Assembly: GCF_003589595.1 (NCBI RefSeq)
Contig: NW_020653712.1
Coordinates: 1,329,750 to 1,393,749 of the forward strand
Origin: Hyposmocoma kahamanoa
Lineage: Eukaryota; Arthropoda; Insecta; Lepidoptera; Cosmopterigidae
Length of the DNA: 64,000 nucleotides
Direction: 5' to 3'
A model generated the notes under the pieces. It was given only the letters and a program-made list of their open reading frames with translations, ran no database searches and had not been told where the DNA came from. The translations under genes were made by a program, and so were the position numbers. Positions 23,301 through 35,300 of this stretch are shown here, in pieces (the first letter of the stretch is position 1; each line of letters begins with the position of its first letter).

Positions 23301-26300
23301 CAAACAACAGTCAACCGTGACCATGGGACCTGTAAAGGGCCCGAAACGTCGGTTTGTTTGAAAAAACAAATATACGCGGTTTAAATCCGGAAAAATAGTT
23401 TCGTTCCTATGTATAACAATCGCGAAAACCTAAGAACTCGATAATAAGAAATAAATTATTCTATTCTATAGTGTATTAACTCAAAAAGTGTATTTTCTCA
23501 GAATTACTCGTTTTCTGTGAAAGATCTGTGTAAATTTATGTATAGGTTATTTCCTACTTGCCAAAATATACATATTTAAAAATAAAAGAGGAAAAATAAT
23601 TTAACATTTTTGAATAAGGACTATTTTGGCCAGAACTGGCTCAAATAAAGCGTGGCTTATTTTGTGTTAAGTAGACATCTTTTAATTGTTTTTTACAATA
23701 TTCTAACGACGGTTTTATTGACCTGTAGAGAATCAAATGTTACGTCCAACAATGGTATAATCTCGAATTTCACATATTTTGAGTTACAACACTATTGTAA
23801 TAGCAGTGAATGATAGTTTTTAAGCTCATTCATGTGTGTCTTGGCGAACACAATAAAATTTTGTGTGCCTGTAATTTAATTTATTTAGTGTTGCCATTCG
23901 AACGGCGTTTGTACGCAATTGTTTTTTTTTTCTGCTTCCAGTGTTCTCCGACATGGATGTGGCTATGAGGAAACACCAGGAAGCAACAGTGTTGGTCAAT
24001 TTCGCTTCTCTACGATCTGCCTATGACAGCACAATGCAGGTATAATTCTATTTAATAATACTCCCCTATCCACATACTTTGAGCTAGTCTTTTTTTTTAA
24101 ATATTAGTTTCACGGCATCGGAATAAATCCATCAAGCCATATTTTGAACAATTTTTTCCCTATCTTTTTAAATAAAACTTTCTTCTTTCAATATGTTCTT
24201 CTAAGTATTTGAAGGTATCTATATCTCTTCAATTGTGGAAAGAATGTATGCATATATTTGTTCACAAGTCTTCGTATTCTGCAGTAAAGATGGCAAGAGG
24301 CGGGGGGTGACTGCTTCTTATAGATGGCCTACTAAAGATTCATAAAGAGCTAGGTATAGTCTGTATTTTATAAAGACGGAATAAATTAACATTTGCAGGG
24401 TTGCCAGTTTTCATGAAATTTGAAATAGTCATGTAGTTAAACTTTTATTGAATTGATATTCAATTACTTTTATGTGACATTACTCCACGAGTTTGTCATA
24501 ATTATTAATACAAAGATCGAACACTCAGAAAAAATTCCTTCGATCCGGTCGGATTCGAACCGACGTCTTCTAGCATACCGTGCCAGACGCTATACCAACT
24601 AAGCCACGGCACGAACCAGCGGACCTCACTTATTTTTCTATGTGCTTGCGTCGTATCTTTGTATTTGGTTTTTCTACGACTTTTTAGCGGATCGAAGGAT
24701 TTTTTCTGAGTGTTCGATTTTTGTATTAATAATTATAACGAACTAGTCATGTACTTGTTGTCGACAGTTTTATCGATAAATTGTGAAAGAAGGTAAAATT
24801 TTGCCAAAAATATCTTAATTTTGAATGTTACGATGTTCTAATAATAATAATGTTTACCTGCAAATAAATACAAATAAATATTTGTAAAAACACAACTTGT
24901 GTAGAAGTTGACATGTGATGAGGAGAGATCGGAATTAAGGGAGTTAATTTAGCCAAAGTATGAACGTTTAGTATGGAGTATAGTTTAGTAGCTAGGAGAT
25001 CTACTATCTCCTTGTGAAAGAGTTCGTCCAGGGAAGTACTGTACCGCCGCCAAGCTGTAATGTGAGCATTACTGCGTTCCGGTTTTAAAGAGTAAGGGAG
25101 CTGAAGAAATTAAAGGTCCATGGGACTTGTCAACTCATGTCTCAGGGTGACGGGCGCAGTGGCAGTGCCCCTCAGACCTTTATGGTTTACTATAAGTGGC
25201 ACTGCAACTGTTGTGGACAGCCTTGTCGCTTGTGATTGTGATATTATAAAAAAAATGGACATATTCATTTTGTGATATGACCAAAAAATCCCGCTATTCA
25301 TATTACAATATCAATCTTTGTTGTCTAAGTACCTATAGAAACTCGACTATAATATATTTTTTTAAACAATAATTTGTAGCAAATACGTAGTAGTAAATAA
25401 TAATGTAATTTGTCGCCATTGTACTCGAATTTCAATAAATAATAGGTATATCGTCGCCTTACTGTCTCAAACTCGTATCCATCGAGTATATAACCAGAAA
25501 TAGAGACGAAATGTCATTTAATTTGTTTGAAAACTATTCTGCCAAATCATTAGTGTGACAACTGCGCTCCGATTGGCCAGCACGAATTTGAAACAATTGA
25601 CGGGTGTCGTCAATTGTTTCACTTCAAATCGATCAGTTTAACTTGAACTGTGCTATAATGGACGAAAATTGCAAAATTACATATATAATATTTAATTACC
25701 GATGAAACTTGATTCCGTTTGTTTTGTAATTAGATGTTTTGCTGTTTTTCCCCCACATCACCGAATGGAACAGCACGCCATTGTTAGAGATATTATCTTT
25801 ATTACAATAAATACAGAACATTTTTGGAATATACGGAGACATACACACAGGTCAGTTTTTGATGCTGTCTATATTTCAGTGCAAACGAGAATTGATATTT
25901 ATAAGTGATGTATCACTGATGAGTTAAGGAATGTATGGCCCTTATTTCTGGTTGTATACTCGATGCTCGTATCTTATAAAGAGTGATATTGCCATCTCAT
26001 GGCAAAACTTTCTGTTTAGTTTAAATTTCTTATCAAGGTTGTTAATTTGGATGCTTTACTTTAAGAATAGGTAAAAGGCAGTGTGTGAATATGAAGGAGA
26101 TGAGAAATCAGCCTGCAAAATTTGTATATACAATACATTTTTTGCATTTCAGTTACTTTGTGCTTTTAGATACGAGTTTGAGAAAGTAAGGCGACGATAT
26201 TCAAATGTAATCAGTTCCGAGGAGTCCCGGTATTTGTAGAAGAGAATATCCACATTAATCTTTAGTTTAGCTAAATTAACTCACTCAGTTTTCGATCACT

Positions 26301-29300
26301 GTAGATAGTTAACACTTCGAAACTTGGTTTAATCACGTTGTAAGAAAAATACACCGGGGGTGANNNNNNNNNNAGACCGCAATTTGCATGGCAAATGGCA
26401 CGTCATGATACGATTTTAATAAGAAAAGGTGAACGAATTTTGAATGGTGAACGTAAATTGCATGGAAAGTGAATTGTTTTTGTAAGACATAACTTTTTGC
26501 TTTTTAGCCGTTTATTTTTAATAATTTCGGGAATATAGGGTAGAGTATAGTACTTATTACACATTCTATGTTTATGACTTCAAACTTACGTAAACATACC
26601 ATACTTAAACTGATCTTTCTTTTTTTAACTGACTTCAAAAAAGGAGGAGGTTCTCAATTCGACTGTATGTTTTTTTTTTGTATGTATGTTACGCGATAAC
26701 TCCGGTATTTGTGAACCGATTTTCATTATTCTTTTTTTGTTGGAAAGGGGGTACTTCCATAGTGGTCCCATTTCATTTTGAAGGAAATCATCCACCTCTA
26801 AGGGTGGCTGTTCACGCATGAAGATTCATTTTTATAAATAGCGCCTAACTTTAATTTAGGAGCAATTACTTTTAGCAATTATTTAGTTGACTTTGCTATT
26901 TATCCAACTCAAGGCGTTTTTCCCTCGATATACTTTGAGTAGTGTCGTAGTGAGAACCTATTTTTATTATCTCCAGTATCAAGTCCTGTATAGTGGCGAA
27001 CTAGGGGATATTTCAATTAAACTTAGCAAATAGACGTAATTCCACGTACTTTTGAGGTCGGTTTTTTTAGTACTCTGTGCTGAGATTATTTCTTATTATC
27101 CTTTTTCATTCCCAAAGGTAAATATCATTGGCCCAGCTACTGTGGGCGGTATCAAACCAGGCTGCTTCAAGATTGGCAACACAGCCGGCATGATTGACAA
27201 TATTATTGACAGTAAGCTGTACAGGCCAGGCAGGTTGGTATACTTAAATTAATAATTCATTTATTTGTGAAAACACAGGTTGTATCGACGTTGACTTGCA
27301 ACAAGAAGAGTTCTTTTTTTTTATAATATCATGTGACGCGACGTTCAAGTCGTGCGCCTGATGGTAAGCGACACGCCTGTCCATAACAGTTGCAGTGCCA
27401 CTCGGAGCTGTAAATCGCAAAGATCTAAGGGGCACTGCCACTGCGCCTGTCACCCTGAGACATAAGTTGACAAGTCAAGTAGAAAGAACTAAGGATAATA
27501 ATAACGCACACACTCAACATAGCTAATGAATGGATGTTAGTTAAATTAATTTAAAATTTTAATAAAAATTTATACAATAAAATAATTAGTAAAATGTAGC
27601 GTAAATTGGAATGTTTCTTTGTAAAATTACAAATAAGGTATTTAATTAATAACTTTTGTAACTATAGTGAAAAAATAGGGTGGTTTGCATATTAGACACA
27701 ACTGGTTGATGACTGTACCACCTCAGTCAACCGTGACCATGGGAACTGTAAAGTGACCGAAACGTCGGTTTGTTTGAAAAACAAAAATACGCGATTTAAA
27801 TCCGGAAAAATAGTTTCATTTCCTAAATTTATTTTAAATTAGATTAGTAAGTATCTTTTTTTTATAAGTATTTCTATTTAAATTACGGTTGTTTGATGAA
27901 TTGCTGTTACGCCATGGTGCAAACTGTTATGTTACACATTTTCTGAATATATAAATAAATAAATAAACAAAGTCTCATCTGCTTGTAATTTCACCAAAGT
28001 TCGTCCAGGGAAGTAATGCCACCTTAACTACTTCTGCCGCCAAGCAATAATGTCAGCATTACTGCGTTCCGGTTTTGAAGGGTAAGGGTGTTGGTGAAAT
28101 TACAGGCACGTGGAACTTGTCCACGTATGACCTTCAACAATATAGTAACTGTGGCTGGTATTTTCATACCATTTATCACATTATTGTTTCTTTTTTCTTA
28201 CAGCGTGGCGTATGTCTCTCGTTCAGGCGGTATGAGCAACGAGCTCAATAACATCCTGTCGAAGGAGGCCGACGGCGTCTGCGAGGGAGTCGCCATCGGT
28301 GGTGATCGCTACCCTGGAACCACATTTATCGATCATTTACTCAGGTAATATGATTTTTTATTTACCTTTGTAGCGTGAGGAAGTCGAGCCACTGCAGCTG
28401 TAGGTGGACTGTATGGCGCTACAGTAATTCTTTTGCCTGTGCTATCCTGGCTAAAATGGTATCAAAGTACTCACGCGTTCTATCCTTGACTACAATGGCA
28501 GCGGTGAATCTTCGATTGGCGAGAAGATGGCACAGTCTTGTTTATTGAAGTTTAGTTCCAAGGTGATCAGTAGCACAAAATAGATAACACAGAGGCATTG
28601 ACTTACAATTATACGGACGTCGGGTCCGCGCTAAAAAGTGTCCGAACTTATAGGGCGTTAAAATCGTATACAGAGCGTCATTCACGCTTTAGTCTTCGTT
28701 TGTTCGACTGACTGCGAAGCAAGCAAAATTAGACAGTACTGCGATGACATTACAATTTAAACTCAACGTTTTAGCTATTTCATATTTCTTTACATTTTTT
28801 TCCTTGACATTTTTTTCGTGGTTTTTGTATTAGACCCGTCGTCCATTTAATTGTAAGTCAATTTGTAAGAGGACAGAAAATGGGAATTCGATTTTTCAAA
28901 CAAAAGTTGTTTATTGTTGTTTACACTACGGAAGAAAAAAAACAATGAAAGTGCTTTCAGACGCGATTACTATGAGAACCGATGTCGCCAAAACTCACAC
29001 ATTCTGAATTTGAAACACTACAAAATCTTGATATTAATTGGTCGTAGTTTCAAATTTAAAAAGAATTAACAAATTCTGAATTGTTAATATAATTTAAACT
29101 TTACTCTGTTTCGTTTTTAACATATCGTATATTCGTTTTTCATCAGCGAAGTTTTATACCATCAGTACCTATTATAGCAAGTTACAACGTTTTGATATCA
29201 TATTAAAATTTCAGTCTATGTGCTGCCATCTAGCGACTAATTGCTGAACGACGACGAATTGGATAATTAATTTAGTTCTCCAAAAAAAAGCGACCATATT

Positions 29301-32300
29301 GCCGGGGTATATTATGGGAAAATTTATTAAAATAAGACTCCGATTATATGAAATACCACCACGGGTAATATTCCCAACACAGCACAATAAGGCATTTTTC
29401 TAGGATTTTAGAGAATTTGCACGAAAGAATGACACAACCATACCATGCAAAGCGAAAATGGCGGACAGCTCAGATAGGTCTTTCGAGACCTGTAGTTGGC
29501 ACGCGTCAAACGCTAACTAATCACTTACTGTATTTATTGTTCTGTGGTTTACACCTAGTCGCTTCGGTATTTATACCGGCGGTCGCCTGCGGACCTGTAG
29601 GACCAGTACAACAGGACGCGATTTGCGCGAGAGCGACATAAGCTGCGAGACACTGCTATTCTCGCAGTTCGATGTAGAATGTTTAATAAGAAAACGTTGT
29701 TAGGCAACCAATGATGGCATAGGAAAAGAACATTTTTTTCAATGCTCATTATTAAGGCTTGCTCTTCCCACGGCCTGCTCCCTTAATTTGAATTTAAATA
29801 GGTAAGTAGGTAATTGGGTTACGTAGAAGTAATACTTACCTACCTAGCCAATTATGTAAAGTTTACAAAATACATATTGATACGTATGATTTAGGAATAA
29901 AAAGAAGTTTTTGCATCCTATTAATATTCACTGCTATATGGTAGGTAATGGTAGATGAAAAGAAACAAAATTGTAAGATTTTATTTGATATTATTTTACT
30001 ACCAGAACTCGAATGGTCGCAATTTTTAAATCATCTTTAGGTGATTTAAAACTTCTGTTGAATAATAGTCTTTATAAACATAGCTTCAAGATTTAGCATT
30101 ATCCATAAACTAGTCGAATATCTTTGGAAAATATTGAAATTGTGGTAACTGTGAAAGATTCTGAGATGAAAACCCCAAAAATCATATGTTTTTGTTTGTT
30201 AACATTTATTCTACATTAAATTTGGCTAGAGTATAGTCCTGGTGCACATACGCCATTAATGTAGCACCAACCTATTTTTTTTTCCTGTTTGTCCCAATGG
30301 TTGACTGGTACCGAATGCTTTATGGCATTAAGTCCGCCGTTTGTACTATGTTGTATTATGTAATAAAGTTTATATTTAATAATAATAACGCACACACTCA
30401 TGGGCCCGCACTAGAGAAACTCTGTATCGCGGGTGCCATGGACACAAACAGACAACGGCAAATTACACCCAAACTCACGAGAGAACTAAATGTAGGCCAC
30501 AAATATTTCTCCCGGCCCGGGAATCGAACTGAATCTCTGCGTGGCAGTCTAGCATGAGAACCGTTCGACCGCACAGGCAGTTTATGATTAAAAAAGTCCT
30601 GAATTGCTCCTGCCACTGCCGTTTAGTGCCATATAATATTCCATGGTATTTTGTCAACAGATTCGAAGCGGATCCGAATGTGAAAATGCTTGTACTCCTA
30701 GGCGAAGTAGGCGGAGTAGAGGAATACCATGTGTGCAGAGCCATGCGGGATGGCATCATCAAGAAACCCATGGTCGCATGGTGCATCGGAACTTGCTCCG
30801 GTGAGTAAAGAACTATGTACAGATTGGCGATCTGCACACGTGCATTACGTTGTGTTCGCGTGGGGTTCTTTCGCCACATATATTGCACCCATGAAGCACT
30901 CGCCAGACCTGTACGCACCATGCCCAAATTCTATATAAAATGTTTCATAACAAAACGTTGCTAGGCAACCAATAATGGCACAGGTAAAGAACATTTTTTG
31001 TCAATAAATGTGTAGAAATGAATTTCCACTTATCCCAACCATTGATGGTGTGGTAGCGAAAACTGCAAAAAAAACCACTTGTCTCCGCCAGGGGGGACAG
31101 CTGGTGGAATAGGCCGCTATTTAATCTAGATCTTGCTTACGTAATTAGAATTTGAATAGGTAAGTAGGTATCTGACCAATTGTTATAACATTTGTACTAA
31201 TGTGAGGATTGTTGCGTTCCGTTTTGAACGGTAGGCGTGCTGGTGAAATTACAGGCACATGGGACCTGTCAATTTAAGTCTCAGGGTGACGGGCGCAGTG
31301 GCAGTGCCCCTCGGATCTTTGTGATGCGAACAGGCAGGTGTCGCTTACGATCAGGCGCATAACTTGTTTGTCCCGTAACTTGATATCATAAAAAAATCGC
31401 GTCCTTTGACGGCCATCCATTATTGGAGAGCGAGACGCGAGCCAATGCTGCCCGCGAGCCTTTCTTCTTCATCTTTTCGGAAAGGGTCTCTTAAGTGGGA
31501 TCCATGAAAAAGTTAGGAAACCCTGCTTTAAGCATACCAGGAATTGACAAGAGATGTCGTTTTATAAATTGTAATATTGATGTACTGTATATGTTCGTAT
31601 GGATAAAGGCTAAAGTCGCCTACAGTAAGTTCATGTGCAGTACTTCTATTTTCTCAATGTCACCCGGCAAACTTCTTCTCGCTTGAATTAAAATGATTAA
31701 TAACCGGAAAAATAGTAGATTGTATGACAAGTGCATAAAACGCGTCACTTTACCCGAGACGAGTTTATCCGACGGATACTTAAGTCGAGGGTTGAATGGG
31801 TTTTATGAACGAGTTATACACTCTGCTTTTCACTTCGATTGCGAGGAAATTAAACAGCAATATTACAAATAAACGATTATTTAATTAAAATTAAATGTAA
31901 AATTACAACAATTAGACATTTGATGTGATGGTTTTTTTATTTTATGCACTAGAGTATAAAATCCTATTTTATGCAGCCTACACCCAGCATAAATACGAAC
32001 TTTAAGAGCATGAGAAGTGAAATGTGAAAAGTGAAAAAAAAAAAAGAAGTCCGTTATCTACCCAGGATGCTGCGAGAGGCCATTGAAATTAAAAAACATC
32101 CTAATTTCAACAGGGAAGATGGTTTCTCCGTACCACCAGTTTGGGATCCAGTATATCCTCTAATGAGAAATCCCAAACAGACATAAGACTACAGTAATAA
32201 TTAATATGTTTTAATTTATTCTAATTTCTATTATTAATTAATAATAAATTGAACATAATAAAAATTCATTCAATAAAATAATTTGTAATACTTAATGTAG

Positions 32301-35300
32301 CGTAAATTGGAATGTTTTCTTTGTAAAATTAAAAATAAGGTATTTAATTAGTAACTATTGTAACTATAGTGAAAAAATAGGGTGGTTTGCATCAATATTA
32401 GACATAACTGGTTGAAGACTGTACCACCTCAGCCAACCGTGACCATGGGACCTGTAAAGGGCCCGAAACGTCGGTTTGTTTGAAAAAACAAATATACGCG
32501 ATTTAAATCCGGAAAAATAGTTTCATTTCCTATGTGTAACACTCGCGAAAACCTAAGAACTCGATTTGTTATAGATTTTCAATCTAATAAATAATGAGTA
32601 TGAAAATTAATATTCGTGTGCATCCAGAAATCCGGTGATTATCGAGGGACATTGAGAAAATAGAAGCACTGTAAATCAATGTCTTTGTCAAATTTTAACG
32701 CCACTATTATTTACCATAGATATGTTCACATCGGAAGTGCAGTTCGGGCATGCGGGTTCCCTGGCCGGCTCCGCGTTAGAGAAGGCCGTCGCCAAGAACG
32801 CCGGACTCAAGTCCTTTGGTGCCACGGTGCCGGAGTCGTTCGACTCCCTAGGGACATCCGTTCGAAAGGTATGAACTATATTTAAGTCTTGTAATTTGGA
32901 ATGGGTAGAGTATTGTAAAGTCCTTTAGTAAAACTTCCAATATTTCACTTTTGTTTTATTCATCTTGAATATCAGTGGACTGTATTACACCTGCCCCGTA
33001 GTATGCCGCTGCGATAAAAAAAGCTATTATATCCACATTTAACTGTCAAATTCAAGTGATCGGCATAGCTATATACGCAATTTCATATCGTTGTCCTTGT
33101 TGTTCATAATGTATAGTTCATTACCAAATTAACATGAAGTCGGTTAAAAAGAACGAATAATTCTAGTGCGGTATCTTACCGAGTTAATATTCGCAATAAA
33201 AAATAAGTTTTAGTTATGGCAACACAGCTTTGTCAACTGAAATAAATATACACGGGGAGGTTTATCAAATATACATTTATCAGATCGATATATCTTCTGA
33301 TTGTCATATTAAAGTCTTTCTGTCTTATCCATCGAGTATATAACCAGAAATAGAGACGAAATAAGGGCCATATATTCCTTGTAACACATTAGCGATACAG
33401 CTCTTATAAATATCAACTCTCGTTTGCACTGAAATATAGACAGGCCAACTATTGACCTGTGTGTACGTCTCCGTACATTCCAAAAAATATTCTGTATTTA
33501 TTGTAATAAACATAATATCTCTAACATTGCTGTGCTGTTCTATTCGGTGGTGTAGGAAAAACAGCAAAACATCTAATTACAAAACAAACGGAATCACATT
33601 TCATCGGTAATTAAATATTAAATATGTAATTTTGCAATTTTCGTCCATTATAGCAAAGCTCAAGTTAACTGGTCGATTTGAAGTGAAACAGTTGACGACA
33701 CCCGTCAATGGCTTCGAACTCTTTTTTATTTTAAGGCTTATTTAATTGGTTTTATTTTAAGGCTTATTTAATTGGGTTATTGCTTAACTATGTTTGATGA
33801 GCTTCTGTTCTCAGCTGTTGTAGATCCGATCGATATGAAATGTGTTATACAATGGAAAGGATACCTTCATTTTTGGGCCCAATTGTGTACCGAGGTTACA
33901 GTTCATGTCAAAAAATTTCTAAAACTATATAGGAAAATTATCCATTAACTGCATCGATTATACAACCAGAAATAAAGACGAGATAGGGGCTATCCACCAC
34001 TGTCAAATTATCAGGCAAATGGGCCTTATATCATTTTTAAATATCAACTCTCGTTTGCGCTGAAATCACAAATTATTAATAATATAAATTAGAAAACTGA
34101 AATATTATATCGCCTACAACTGACCTGTGAGTACTTCTACGTATATTCCAAAAATATTCTGTATTTATTGTAATAAAGATAATATTTCTAACAATTCGGT
34201 GGTGTGGGAAAAACAGCAAAACATCTAATTACAAGACAAACGGAATCACATTTCATCGGCAATTAAATATGTAACTTTTCAATTTTCTTCCATTATAGCA
34301 AAGCTCAAGTTAAACTAGTCGATTTGAAGTGAAACAGTTGACGACACTCGTCAATTGTTTCGAACTCGGGCTAGCCAATCGGAGCGCAGTTGTCACAGTA
34401 ATGATATGGCAGAATAGTTTTCAAAACAAAATAAAAGACATATCGACTTTATTTCTGGTTATATACTCGATGATTAACAAATTTTTTTAAATTTATTAAA
34501 AATTGCAGAAAATGTAATTCTACAGTTATATGAATAAAAGTTACAGCGTTCGACGAAACGTACATTGTCGTGATTTGACAGCTTACATTGTAGCCGTTAA
34601 TCGGGTTCGATCCAGAGAATGTCCGTAAAGACCCCCTCTCCCTTTCCATGTTGCGATACTTGTCAAGGTGCATGTGTGTGTTAATGTGTAACACATGTTT
34701 ATAAATAAATAAAAGAATAGCCAAAATTCAATGATGAGTATATCAAAAACACAGATACTAATACTCCAGAAACGTGAATCAAATGAAACACAGGAATAAA
34801 AATGTCTGACCTTGACGTGTCGGCCGTGTCATTATATGACATTTAAATGGTTTAACAGCCTGAGACATAGTCTTTTAGCCAACCACATTAGATATTGTAA
34901 TAATATAATATTGGCTCGTAATGAATAAATCATGAAAGAAGTTTTTAACTGACTCCGTGGCCGAACGGTTACCATGCCGGACTGCCACGGAGAGGTCCAA
35001 GATTCGATTCCGGGGCCGTGAGAAATATTTGTGTGACCTACATTTATTTATCTCGTGAGTTTGTGTGTAATTTGTGGTTGTCTATGAGTGTGTACATGGC
35101 AACCGCGACACAGGGTTTCCCTAGTGCGGGGCTAAGTTGAGTGTGTGCGTGTGTGTGCGTGCGTTACTTAATTGGCTGTTAACTTGATTTATATTAGTCG
35201 TTAACTTACAGATGACTTTTTGTATATGAAGTTTAATGTTTCAAATAATTGTTACCAATATTTGTGGTATATATAAGTTTCTTATTATTATTTTTATTCT

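Noticed and set aside
25702..25908. ORFs such as [20 protein letters not shown] that recur at several places
   Set aside because: They are open stretches inside M1 MITE copies; recurrence reflects the repeat, not a gene family.
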